From: Pseudomonadota bacterium
GTDB lineage: Bacteria; Myxococcota_A; Polyangia; Polyangiales; Polyangiaceae
Assembly (NCBI GenBank): GCA_023398955.1
Contig: JAEWRL010000084.1
Location: 1 to 24,567 of the forward strand
DNA length: 24,567 nucleotides
Direction of reading: 5' to 3'
A program made the position numbers and the translations under genes. Below the pieces are notes generated by a model, which saw nothing but the letters and a program-made list of their open reading frames with translations, searched no databases and was not told where the DNA came from. Positions 8,118 to 15,761 of the stretch are shown here, piece by piece (within the stretch, counting starts at the first letter, position 1; each line of letters starts with the position of its first letter).

Positions 8118-9365
8118 ATGGAACATGGGTCAAGGATGTGCGCACGCGTGGGGGCGCTTCCCCAGTATCTACCGCGCTCCTGGCGCGGGCGAGCTCTCGT
8201 ATGGCTTGGAGCAGGCCTCGTCGTCGCAGTGACCCTCGGGGTGGGCTGCATGCGTGAGGTGGTCAATCTCGTCCCTGGCGTCTACAAACCGGAGCGCGCG
8301 GAATTCACGGCGGAATCCGTGGATGCGCTGTCGCTCCCCGCTGGGTTCTCCGTAACGGTGTTCGCCCAAGGTCTGGGCAGGCCTCGCATGCTGGCCGCAG
8401 CAGAAGACGGTTCGCTCTACGCGACGCGGCCAGGAGCCGGCGACGTGCTACGCCTCGAAGACCACGACGGAGACGGTGTTGCCGAGGTACGGACGGTGGC
8501 ACTTCGTGGGCTCGAGGGAGTGCACGGCATCGCTCTGGCTGGACACGAGGCTTGGCTCGCCACCGGCACGGAGCTCTATCGTGGCCGGCTAGGGGAGAGC
8601 GGCGCGATCACCACACTTCAGCGTTGGCTCTCCGAGATGCCCGATCCGGGTCGCCACCCGAACCGCACCTTGGGCATGGCTCCCGACGGGACACTGTTCC
8701 TGTCCGTCGGAAGCAGCTGCAACGCCTGCCGCGAAGAGGCACCGGAGCTCGCCGCGTTGCTGGAGGTGAGTCGCAGCGAGCGAGCCTACTCGATCTACGC
8801 CCGTGGACTCCGGAACACCATCGGGTTCGATTGGCACCCAGCGACGGATCAGCTCTGGGGTATGGATCATGGCTCCGACTGGCGCGGCGCAGACACTCCG
8901 CCGGACGAGCTCAACCTAATCAGCAAGGGCGCGCACTACGGCTGGCCTTACGTGTATGGCGACCGCAACCCGGATCCCGACGTGGAACCACCACGGGGGA
9001 CGACGAACGAGGCCTTCGCGGCTACCACGACGCCGCCGGTCCTGCCGATACAAGCTCACTCGGCGCCTATCGGGTTCGTCTTCTACGAGGGACGGCTCTT
9101 CCCCGAGGAGTACCTGGGCGACGCCTTCGTCGCGCTGCACGGCTCCTGGAACCGGGAAAGCCCCGTCGGGTACTATGTGGCGCGAGTACGCTTCGACGCT
9201 GGGCGTCCCCTTCGCCTGGAGCGGTTCCTTGACGGATTCTTGGCAGAGAATGGGAAGAGCTATTTCGGTCGCCCCACGGGCCTCGCTGTCGGAGCCGATG
9301 GGGCGCTCTTCGTCGGGGATGACAGCAACGGTGTCATCTATCGGGTTGCCTATGGAGGCCGCTGA
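8118..9365 (+). CDS. PQQ-type sugar (glucose/sorbosone) dehydrogenase-like lipoprotein
   Basis: This exported beta-propeller protein of about 415 residues belongs to the soluble glucose/L-sorbosone dehydrogenase family, whose founding members oxidise sugars with PQQ. A long basic N-terminus precedes a hydrophobic stretch ending LGVGC, a probable lipobox. Family segments follow in order: LPAGFSVTVFAQGLGRPRML, an aspartate-rich DHDGDG loop that may bind calcium, RHPNRTLGMAPDG, ARGLRNTIGFDWHP, DHGSDWRG, HYGWPYVYGDRNPD, the pair HSAPIGFVFYEG and HGSWNR, and a last blade with GRPTGLAVGADGALFVGDD. One CxxC pair (SSCNACRE) may form a disulfide or bind a metal. Many homologues have no tested activity, so cofactor use is assumed. 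Starts at TTG 8112, ATG 8118 or ATG 8136 are possible; none has a clear ribosome site. It converges on the beta-helix gene. Confidence 0.85.
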   Translation: MEHGSRMCARVGALPQYLPRSWRGRALVWLGAGLVVAVTLGVGCMREVVNLVPGVYKPERAEFTAESVDALSLPAGFSVTVFAQGLGRPRMLAAAEDGSLYATRPGAGDVLRLEDHDGDGVAEVRTVALRGLEGVHGIALAGHEAWLATGTELYRGRLGESGAITTLQRWLSEMPDPGRHPNRTLGMAPDGTLFLSVGSSCNACREEAPELAALLEVSRSERAYSIYARGLRNTIGFDWHPATDQLWGMDHGSDWRGADTPPDELNLISKGAHYGWPYVYGDRNPDPDVEPPRGTTNEAFAATTTPPVLPIQAHSAPIGFVFYEGRLFPEEYLGDAFVALHGSWNRESPVGYYVARVRFDAGRPLRLERFLDGFLAENGKSYFGRPTGLAVGADGALFVGDDSNGVIYRVAYGGR

Positions 9366-9388
9366 CTCTGCATCCCTGATGGGAGAGC

Positions 9389-9453
9389 GTACTACTACCC
9401 CAAGTGCTTGACCCGGTTTGCTGAGACGTGCGAGCAGGGGGTATGGCGAGTAC
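9389..9453. terminator. Possible bidirectional hairpin between converging genes
   Basis: Between the converging dehydrogenase and beta-helix genes, GTACT (9389-9393) and ACCCC (9397-9401) can pair with GGGGT (9438-9442) and AGTAC (9449-9453). The stem is interrupted by an internal loop and the apical loop is large. There is no T-tract, so this is only a weak candidate for ending transcription on either strand. Confidence 0.2.
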
Positions 9454-11141
9454 TAACCTGCTCCGCTGCCACTCGGCGGCTCGACGAACTCGTAGGCCCC
9501 GATGTCCGGTAGGTGGCCCCGCGGAGTGCCGTCGATGTCGACCTCCCCAGTCTCCTCCGGGTTGCCTCGATCGCGCAGGGGTGAGTCTGCGGTGAGGCGA
9601 AGGTCTCTGGCCGCGATGTCGACGAAGCCCGGAGGCTGCGGCAGCAGGTTTCCAGCGCCCGGCAGCTCCTCGTAGCTGCTCAACGAATACTCGGCCTCGA
9701 GCCTGCTGACATTCAGGAGCGGGTTCACCGAGCTGTCGCGGTTCCACACGACGGTGCCGCGCAGCTCCACCGCCCCGCTGAGCAGCCCCTCCTCGCTGGA
9801 ATGGCCTATGACGGTGCAATGCACCAGGGATAGGCTGACTCCGCGATACGTGGGACCGAACGGCACGCGGTCGTCGGCCAAGACACTGTTGGTGATCCCC
9901 GTTGAGCCACCCGTCACCAGGACGCCATCGCCATACGCGTTGTTGTTGGCGATCACCGAACGCTCGATCCAAAGGTCATTACCCTGGATGGTGACGCCGT
10001 AGTCGTTCCCTTCGAACAGGCAGCCCTCGATGGTGAGACCCGAACCAGAGATAGCGCTCACAGTATCGCTGTCGTTGTTGATGAACTTCGAGTCGATGAA
10101 TCGAGCGTTGGCCCCCTCGCTGACGGCGCTCGCGGAGGAAATCCCTACATTGCCGATGAACGCGCTGGAACGTACCTGCAGGTCGTCTCCCGTCGCCCTC
10201 AGCGCACTCGCACGGAAGATCCCCTCGTTGCCCACCAACTCACTGTCGCTGATCGTCAAGGCTTTTCCGGTGCTGTCGATCGCGCCAGCGCCGCCATCGG
10301 CCCAGTTGTCTCTGAAGACGCTCTTAGAGATGGTCAGGTAGTCGCCCCGGGTCGCCAGCGCGCCGCCAGTGCCGCCAGCCCGTCCCGCTCCATTGGCTTG
10401 GAATACCGTCTCTTCGATGTGCGCGTAACCACCGGAGCTGAAGAGGGCTCCCCCTTCGTCGGCTCTATTCTCCTCGAACCGACTACCGAGTACCGTGAGA
10501 TACCCGCCGCTGGAGTAGACCGCCCCCCCCCGCCCGAACTCGGCACGATTGTCTCGAAAGGTGCAGTTACGGATCTCGAGATCGTCGCTTGTACCATGGA
10601 CCCCGGCGCCATGCCGCTCCGCATGGGCGAAGTCCGCACCTGCTGTTCCACCGCTCACCGTCACGCCGTCCAGGACCGCGCCCGCCCCCGCGCGCACCAC
10701 GTGGAAGCTATTGTCCGAGACGTCGCCGGGCACCCCAATGTCTCCGCTGAGGACGGTTACCTCGTGGCCATCCAGCACACGTTCTTGCAGCTCAACCTCA
10801 TCACCCGTGAAACCGCCGTAGAGAGACACTCCGTTCGGGATCTCGAAGGACGCGGTGCGATCCCCGTCCGTCGTCGGTGAGTAGGTTCCCGCCGCCACCC
10901 ACACATCACAACCCTCGTCACCTGCTTGCAGCAAGGCAGACTGGACGGTACCTTTCGATGTCTCCCATCTGTGGCCGTCTCCCGAATCGTTTCCCGTTGG
11001 TGTCACATGCACGACGCAGCGGTCGGTGATCTCCCCTGCCACCCCCTCACCAAAGTCCGGTAACTCCGGCAATGCCTCTGAACAACTGCTGAGCACGAGA
11101 GTGGCGGCACCGTGGACGATGGTGGAAAGGATCGGGCGCAT
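9453..11141 (-). CDS. Pmp-like right-handed beta-helix lipoprotein, choice-of-anchor type
   Basis: This predicted surface or periplasmic protein has about 562 residues. A short signal ends LVLSSC with Cys20 as the lipid site. After the PTGNDSGDG opening typical of parallel beta-helix proteins, the middle (about 75-470) is built of imperfect repeats. These carry GGA(V/L)-like turns and FxxN elements (FRDN, FEEN, FQAN, FIGN, FEGN), the same two motifs that define chlamydial polymorphic membrane proteins. The C-terminus has the D-L-R-L-x-x-x-S-P-x-x-D-x-G-N run and ends with DIGAYEF, the pattern called choice-of-anchor Q. There is no autotransporter barrel. ATG 11141 is preferred; the frame opens 7 codons earlier. 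Nine consecutive G residues occur in the coding strand at residues 204-206. It lies 205 bp downstream of the 3D-domain gene on the same strand. The ligand is unknown, with adhesion or polysaccharide binding as guesses. Confidence 0.85.
   Translation of the reverse strand: MRPILSTIVHGAATLVLSSCSEALPELPDFGEGVAGEITDRCVVHVTPTGNDSGDGHRWETSKGTVQSALLQAGDEGCDVWVAAGTYSPTTDGDRTASFEIPNGVSLYGGFTGDEVELQERVLDGHEVTVLSGDIGVPGDVSDNSFHVVRAGAGAVLDGVTVSGGTAGADFAHAERHGAGVHGTSDDLEIRNCTFRDNRAEFGRGGAVYSSGGYLTVLGSRFEENRADEGGALFSSGGYAHIEETVFQANGAGRAGGTGGALATRGDYLTISKSVFRDNWADGGAGAIDSTGKALTISDSELVGNEGIFRASALRATGDDLQVRSSAFIGNVGISSASAVSEGANARFIDSKFINNDSDTVSAISGSGLTIEGCLFEGNDYGVTIQGNDLWIERSVIANNNAYGDGVLVTGGSTGITNSVLADDRVPFGPTYRGVSLSLVHCTVIGHSSEEGLLSGAVELRGTVVWNRDSSVNPLLNVSRLEAEYSLSSYEELPGAGNLLPQPPGFVDIAARDLRLTADSPLRDRGNPEETGEVDIDGTPRGHLPDIGAYEFVEPPSGSGAG
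10523..10531 (-). repeat. Homopolymeric G9 tract inside the beta-helix gene
   Basis: The plus strand shows nine C in a row, so the coding strand has nine G within the codons for Arg204-Gly205-Gly206. Gain or loss of one base would shift the frame and end the protein early. The surrounding gene otherwise avoids such runs. Confidence 0.9.
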
Positions 11142-11346
11142 TGGCGATGGCACCCATTGCACGGAGCGTGCCCAGTCTGAGGCGCCTTCCCTCGCTCAAC
11201 AGCGGCTGCACCACGTGGAGAGGTGAACGGGCGTCAGCTTGCTGGCGCAATCCCCAAACCCAACGCGCCACGTCGAGGCAATTCGCCGCGTGGCGAGCGA
11301 CGCCAAGCCCCCGGATTCGCGCGCCAGCCACCAGTCACCTCGTGCG

Positions 11347-12225
11347 CTAATCCGACGTAATCACCCCAGCATTGGAACAGCGGCGGCTCTCCATGACCAC
11401 CGTCACGCCCTGATTGCTGGGAACAAGCTTGTTCCAGAGCGTCGTGAGCGACGGCTGCCCAGTAAAGATATCGACGTGGTTGCCCGTCACCTTGAGACCC
11501 CTGTCCTGAACAATGAAGCATCCGTCGTGCAGCGATGCCTGCATGAGATCGCGCGGCAATCCGTCGTACTCCGGGATGTAGACGGCCGTGTTCATGGGAA
11601 TGACCTCGGGATCCGCGGCGATCGTGACGAGCGGTGTAATGGCCTGCCCGGTCGCGCCCCGGCCCCACGGAAACTGCTCGAAGCTCAAGGCATCGAAGCA
11701 GATCTTCTGCCCGGTGCGAGGGCAGACCTCCGCGCAGGAGCAATCGCGGCGGTTGAAGCTCACGGTTCGCCCGGACCCGAGCCGACCGCTCCCTTGTACG
11801 CAGACCGCTTCATAGAAGCCTCGAGGCACGTAGTCGATGGCCTCGCATGATGGCCCACGGAGGATGACGGGCTCACCGCTGAACTCTGCCGCATTCGGGA
11901 AGTCGTAGTAAGTGTTGCGAAAGGTACCGAGCACCCTTCCATCCCAAGCCTCGCCTGCGGGGCGAAGAGGTCGCCCGTCACCGCCAATACTGATGACCCG
12001 GTTCGGAAAGTCGACGATGCCCGTCTCGGGTCCCACCGCGCGAGCACTCTGAACGGGGCGCACAGGTCTCGCTTCGAAACCTCCGCGCAGGTCACCGGGC
12101 TCGAGATCGGGGTCGTCGGCGTAGGGAGGTGTCTCGGCGATCCAAGTAGACCCAGCCGTACTGCATCCTGCCAGCAGCGCTGCCGCGAGCAGACCTCTCG
12201 ACGCATGACTCAACGGGTACTTCAT
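11347..12225 (-). CDS. 3D-domain lipoprotein (MltA-C-like catalytic fold)
   Basis: This 292-residue lipoprotein has the signal MKYPLSHASRGLLAAALLAGC, with lipid site Cys21. The C-terminal half (about 180-285) is a 3D domain, named for three conserved aspartates. I see them as D205 in AADPEVIPMNTAVYIPEYDG, D241 in VQDRG and D252 in GNHVDIFTG. The same fold carries the catalytic Asp of the lytic transglycosylase MltA, so cleavage or binding of peptidoglycan glycan is likely, though unproven. The central region has FRNTYYDF, an Ala-Val-Cys-Val-Gln-Gly-Ser-Gly-Arg-Leu segment and a Cys-rich part (C162, C164, C168, C176) that could form disulfides. ATG 12225 is preceded by AAGGTGG and overlaps the stop of the globin gene as ATGA. 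The two are therefore very likely co-translated. The upstream open frame to 12273 is spurious. Confidence 0.88.
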   Translation of the reverse strand: MKYPLSHASRGLLAAALLAGCSTAGSTWIAETPPYADDPDLEPGDLRGGFEARPVRPVQSARAVGPETGIVDFPNRVISIGGDGRPLRPAGEAWDGRVLGTFRNTYYDFPNAAEFSGEPVILRGPSCEAIDYVPRGFYEAVCVQGSGRLGSGRTVSFNRRDCSCAEVCPRTGQKICFDALSFEQFPWGRGATGQAITPLVTIAADPEVIPMNTAVYIPEYDGLPRDLMQASLHDGCFIVQDRGLKVTGNHVDIFTGQPSLTTLWNKLVPSNQGVTVVMESRRCSNAGVITSD

Positions 12226-12644
12226 CGGTCCACCTTCGTTGACGCGGGCTGGAGCGGCCCAGCCTCCGTGCACTCCCCGGGCTTGTCCTTCGTCACGGCG
12301 GCGCGCAGTCTCTCCGTGTGCGTCAACCAGTGCTCCTTGACCACCTCGGGCACACCAAACAGTTCCAGGGTCTCCCGCAAGAGCTGAAGACGGCGCATGA
12401 ACTGTCCCCCCATGATGCGATGGGGCGCATGAGCCTGACCAATAGGCCTTCCAGTGTAGCGGATGGGGGCTCCCAGGTGCTGCGCCGCGAACTCGAACTC
12501 CATTTGCTTGAGCCGGTCGCGATCGACCCCTCGGAACAGGAAGCCAATCATCGGATCCTCGACAACGCTGTCAATGAAGGCGTCGATGATCGCTTTGAGA
12601 CGCTCCTCGCCACCGAGCTGCTCGAAGAAGGTCGGAGACTCCAT
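12222..12644 (-). CDS. Truncated haemoglobin-like protein (Bac_globin family)
   Basis: This cytosolic 2-on-2 globin of 140 residues would bind haem and small ligands such as O2 or NO. The opening FFEQLGGEERL, D30-P-M-I-G-F-L-F-R-G-V-D and the A-x-H-L-G-A-P-I-R-Y-T-G-R-P-I segment are typical of truncated globins. The AHAPH stretch holds the probable proximal haem ligand, His72 (His75 is the alternative). At the place where group I proteins usually have the ligand-stabilising Tyr of helix B (AFY), this protein reads A-F-I (Ile24). The tail after residue 118 is polar and unlike the globin core. It overlaps the 3D-domain lipoprotein gene by ATGA. It starts 121 bp after the phosphatase-family gene and may belong to the same transcript. 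A role in NO detoxification or redox sensing is possible but unproven. Confidence 0.85.
   Translation of the reverse strand: MESPTFFEQLGGEERLKAIIDAFIDSVVEDPMIGFLFRGVDRDRLKQMEFEFAAQHLGAPIRYTGRPIGQAHAPHRIMGGQFMRRLQLLRETLELFGVPEVVKEHWLTHTERLRAAVTKDKPGECTEAGPLQPASTKVDR
12230..12236 (-). promoter_or_regulatory. Ribosome binding site that fixes the 3D-lipoprotein start
   Basis: AAGGTGG on the minus strand lies 4 bases before ATG 12225, inside the last codons of the globin gene. It selects this start over the upstream in-frame codon at 12273 and supports translational coupling. Confidence 0.6.
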
Positions 12645-12765
12645 CAGCTCGGAACCCTACCACCGAAGCGCAGCCACCGACAAAGGTGCGGCGGCAAATG
12701 GCCTCCTGCCGTGACGGACACGTGCGGGGGGGCCACGACCCTGTTGCCAGTCTCGTCACCCAGGG

Positions 12766-13551
12766 TCACTGGAACGACTCATTCAGCAGGGCGCTCAGGG
12801 GTTCGTGAAGGCGCCCGTTCGTCGCCAACACGTGGGCGTCGTCCAGGCGCGGCGGACCACCATGGAGGTGAGTCACGGTCCCGCCGGCGGCGCGGATGAT
12901 TGCGATGCCGGCAGCGACGTCCCAGGCGCCCAGGGCATGCTCCCAGTAGCCGTCATAGGTGCCATCGGCAACGAGACACAGGTCGATGGCGGCCGACCCG
13001 CAGCGTCGCACCCCGCGGGTCGCGCGCGTTGTTCTCTCGAAAGCAGCAATGTTCGTCTCGGCGGCTTTCCCCATGTCACGGGGAAACCCAGTTGCACAAA
13101 GAGAGTCGGCGAGGGAGCCGGTGACGCTGACCCGGCAATCCACACCGTTGCGCCGCGCCACGCCTCCCCACCCCACCCACTCGAGGTCGAGGCACGGCGC
13201 GACGACCGCTCCGACCAGGGGCTGGCCACCCTCCACCAGCGCCACACTGACCGCCCAAAAGGGGTGCCCGTGAGCGAAGTTCGTGGTGCCGTCGATGGGA
13301 TCGCAATACCAAGCAGTGCCAGAACGCGCGCTGCCCCCTTCCTCCTCTCCTACAATGTCGAGCCCGGGCGCCAACTGCGCCAGGCGCTCTCGAATGAGCC
13401 GCTCGCTGGCGAGGTCGTACTCGGTAACAAGGTCGGCGACGCCCTTGTGAAACACCCGCGGGCGGCTTCGCCAACCCACACGGGCGAGTTGGCCGGCTTC
13501 TCGCGCGACAAGGAGGGACAGCTCCGCCCACTGCTCGAGTGAGCGGTTCAA
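12766..13551 (-). CDS. Inositol monophosphatase family protein (SuhB/histidinol-phosphatase-like)
   Basis: This 261-residue, metal-dependent phosphatase has all the family marks. They are G68-E-E-E (first metal ligands), D84-P-I-D87-G-T-T-N-F (Li-sensitive phosphatase signature) and G-A-W210-D211-V-A-A-G (third metal ligand and base). Family members hydrolyse inositol-1-phosphate, histidinol phosphate, 3'-phosphoadenosine 5'-phosphate or related compounds; the sequence alone does not say which. The length is normal. The likely start is TTG at 13551, overlapping the TGA of the upstream ychJ-like gene as TTGA. No later start keeps the usual N-terminal helix. The start/stop overlap sits in the loop of a small palindrome (13542-13557). 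It is the third gene of the mpl-ychJ-phosphatase group. Confidence 0.9.
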   Translation of the reverse strand: MNRSLEQWAELSLLVAREAGQLARVGWRSRPRVFHKGVADLVTEYDLASERLIRERLAQLAPGLDIVGEEEGGSARSGTAWYCDPIDGTTNFAHGHPFWAVSVALVEGGQPLVGAVVAPCLDLEWVGWGGVARRNGVDCRVSVTGSLADSLCATGFPRDMGKAAETNIAAFERTTRATRGVRRCGSAAIDLCLVADGTYDGYWEHALGAWDVAAGIAIIRAAGGTVTHLHGGPPRLDDAHVLATNGRLHEPLSALLNESFQ

Positions 13552-13557
13552 GCCGCT
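13542..13557 (-). other. Small palindrome enclosing a start/stop overlap
   Basis: AGCGG and CCGCT form a perfect 5-bp stem around a 6-base loop (CTTGAA on the coding strand). The loop contains the TTGA where the ychJ-type gene ends and the phosphatase gene begins. It may modulate re-initiation, or be chance. Confidence 0.35.
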
Positions 13558-14039
13558 TTACCGCAACACTTCTTGAATTTCTTGCCGCTCCCACAGGGAC
13601 AGGGTTCGTTGCGCCCCGCCTGCGGACCCTCATTGCGAGAAGGAGGGGGCGGCAGTTGCTGGCCATCGATGAACAGCCATCGCCCGTCCCGCTTCTTGAA
13701 CGTGGACAGCTCGCGATGGGTCACGGTGAGCCCGCGCAACTTGTAGCGAGCGATGAACTCTACCTTGCCTTCCTCGTCAGAGGTCTCGCCGCCCTCCTTA
13801 TGGAGCACTTCGAAGCCCAACCACTGCGATTCCTTTGCCCAGACCTCGGTGCTCTGTCGGTCTACACCCTCCCGGTGCTCCGGATCCGTGGACTCGATGA
13901 TGTAGTCCACTTCACCGAGTACATAGGCCGTGTAGCGTGACCGCATCAGCTCTTCCGCTGTTGCGGGCTGCTTCTCGCCCCGAATGAAAGGAAGGCAACA
14001 CGTCTCGGTCGAGGCTCCGTGGCCGCACGTACAAGTCAC
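13548..14039 (-). CDS. ychJ: YchJ family SEC-C motif protein
   Basis: This cytosolic protein has 163 residues. It starts with a Cys cluster (C3, C5, C14, C15 in a CTCGHG...CCLPF context) and ends with a full SEC-C zinc motif, CPCGSGKKFKKCC (C147, C149, C158, C159). Between them is the YchJ middle domain, with ELMRSRYTAYVLGEVDYIIES, WLGFEVL and a closing DGRWLFIDG. The family is widespread; its function is unknown, though the SEC-C motif binds zinc and, in SecA, contacts SecB and ribosomes. GTG 14039 is used, with GGAG 7 bases upstream. It lies 28 bp after mpl and overlaps the phosphatase gene by 4 bases, so the three are an operon. The symbol rests on family membership only. Confidence 0.9.
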   Translation of the reverse strand: MTCTCGHGASTETCCLPFIRGEKQPATAEELMRSRYTAYVLGEVDYIIESTDPEHREGVDRQSTEVWAKESQWLGFEVLHKEGGETSDEEGKVEFIARYKLRGLTVTHRELSTFKKRDGRWLFIDGQQLPPPPSRNEGPQAGRNEPCPCGSGKKFKKCCGKAA

Positions 14040-14067
14040 GCTGGGACTCCAATTCTAGCTTGTCGAT

Positions 14068-15513
14068 TCATTCTGGGATTCGCGCTCGCAAGCGCTCCAG
14101 GACCTTGCCGTGAATGCCACCGAACGCGCCATTCGACAAGAGCGCCACGACGTCTCCCGGCTCCGCTTCCAGCGCTAGGCGCTCGACGATCGGGTCGATC
14201 CCACCCGCGAGTTCCACGCGCTGGCCTGTTGCCCTCATCGCCTCGACCAGCCGTTCTAGGTCCAGGGCTTCCTCTCGCGCGAGGTTGGCTCTCCCGAGCG
14301 GCGCCAGCACGACCTGGTCGGCGGCACCGAAGGCCGACGCATAGGACTCCTGATGCAGTCGTCGGCACGCCGTCGCACTGCGCGGCTCGAACACGGCCCA
14401 GAGGCGTCCGGAGGGGTGGCGCGCCCGCAGAGCCTGCAGGGTCTCCCTCACGGCAGTCGGGTGGTGTGCGAAGTCATCGTATACAGCAACGCCACCCGGT
14501 TCTCCCAAGAGTTCCTGGCGACGCTTCACTCCTTGGAAGGTCGCGACGGACCGCACTACCTGGGCGACGGTGGCGCCGAAGCCATGGACGGCCGCCGCCA
14601 TGGCCGCAGCAGCATTGAGGACATTGTGACAACCAGGAACCAAGAGCCGCGCTCGGCCCGCAGAGACGCCTCCTACGAAAAGGTCGAAGGCCGTGCCTTG
14701 GGAGTCGGAACCGACTGGGGCCACCGTCCAATGAGGGGGAGCACCGGAAAGGGCTCGCCCCTCCAGCGCATACCAGATGGTCTCCGCTTGGGCCGCCTCC
14801 CGCACGAGTTCGACGACGACCGGGTCTCCAGCGTGAGCGACGATCAGGCCCGAAGCTGGCACGGAGCGAATGAAGCCCCGAAACGCAGCACGGTAAGCGT
14901 CGAAATCGGCGTAAATGTCCACGTGATCGTGCTCGATCGAGGTGATCACGGCTACCTGGGGGTGGTAGTGCAGAAACTTGGCGGTCTTCTCGAAGAACGC
15001 CGTGTCGTATTCGTCCCCCTCGATGACGAAGGGAGGCTCACCGCTCGCGCCGCCGTGCGTCCGAGCTGATCGGAAGCTCCGCGGAAAGTTCGCGGGCAAC
15101 CCGCCAATGAGATAACCTGGCGCCCGTCCGGCTCCATCGAGGGCCCACGCTGCCATGGCTGCGGTGGTCGTCTTGCCGTGGGTACCCGCAATGACCAAGG
15201 GCCGCGTACCTACCAGAGCGAAGCGTTGTAATGCCTCTGCGATATGGACGACTTCCAGCCCCCGGTCGAAGGCGGCGCGAACCTCGGGGTTTTCCGGACG
15301 ACACACGTTTCCGACCACGACGAGGTCCGGCGCCGGTGCCAAGTGTTCGGCATCATAGCCCTGAACGCACTCGATGCCCCACTCCCGCAGCGCGGGACCC
15401 ATGGGCGGCTCGAAAGCGAGATCGCTGCCCGTGACGCGATGCCCCTGCTCCTTGAGAAGTCCTGCCAACGCGCCCATGCCCGTCCCAGAGACGCCAACGA
15501 CGTGGATATGCAT
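14068..15513 (-). CDS. mpl: UDP-N-acetylmuramate:L-Ala-gamma-D-Glu-meso-DAP ligase
   Basis: Mpl is a cytosolic ATP-dependent Mur ligase. It attaches the tripeptide released from old murein to UDP-MurNAc, returning it to peptidoglycan synthesis. At about 481 residues it is of normal length. The N-terminal domain starts MHIHVVGVSGTGMG, as in Mpl/MurC, where Rossmann Gly residues bind the UDP part. The ATP loop is GTHGKTTT (110-117). The middle has FVIEGDEYDTAFFEK and SIEHDHVDIY, the latter the Mpl/MurC metal-binding segment. The C-terminal domain has YDDFAHHPTA and VFEPRSATACRRL; F-E-P-R-S is the Mpl form of this motif. ATG 15513 was chosen; the extra 25 codons upstream do not match the family. 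It heads the mpl-ychJ-phosphatase group and is divergent from metF (248 bp apart). Confidence 0.95.
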   Translation of the reverse strand: MHIHVVGVSGTGMGALAGLLKEQGHRVTGSDLAFEPPMGPALREWGIECVQGYDAEHLAPAPDLVVVGNVCRPENPEVRAAFDRGLEVVHIAEALQRFALVGTRPLVIAGTHGKTTTAAMAAWALDGAGRAPGYLIGGLPANFPRSFRSARTHGGASGEPPFVIEGDEYDTAFFEKTAKFLHYHPQVAVITSIEHDHVDIYADFDAYRAAFRGFIRSVPASGLIVAHAGDPVVVELVREAAQAETIWYALEGRALSGAPPHWTVAPVGSDSQGTAFDLFVGGVSAGRARLLVPGCHNVLNAAAAMAAAVHGFGATVAQVVRSVATFQGVKRRQELLGEPGGVAVYDDFAHHPTAVRETLQALRARHPSGRLWAVFEPRSATACRRLHQESYASAFGAADQVVLAPLGRANLAREEALDLERLVEAMRATGQRVELAGGIDPIVERLALEAEPGDVVALLSNGAFGGIHGKVLERLRARIPE

Positions 15514-15761
15514 CGCCGCGCCAGCCTGCGCCGACTTGATCGCTGCGGCAAGGCCGCACCCACGGGCAACCCAGCTATCGCCCGCCACGGCGGACTCGTG
15601 GCAGCCCCCGAGGACCGAACCTCGAGCCGATTTGGCATCGGAGCAGCGGCTTTGCTAGATCGACCTGGCGTCCCGGCCTGCATCGAGGAAGCCGAGACCG
15701 GATCGCGCCAATCCGTCACGCTCATCCGCCAAGGGGTTGCCGCAGCCCTTCCCGTTCCGCC

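Noticed and set aside
8102..8130. Consensus-like TTGACA before the sugar dehydrogenase gene
   Set aside because: No acceptable -10 hexamer at 16-18 bp, and transcription would begin at or after the chosen start codon.
13540..13560. T-arm-like GGTTCAAGCC suggesting a tRNA
   Set aside because: The loop has six rather than seven bases and no acceptor, D or anticodon arm is present; it lies across two coding genes.
15514..15761. Possible riboswitch before metF
   Set aside because: I could not find the conserved cores of SAM, SAH or cobalamin riboswitches; a covariance-model search would be needed.
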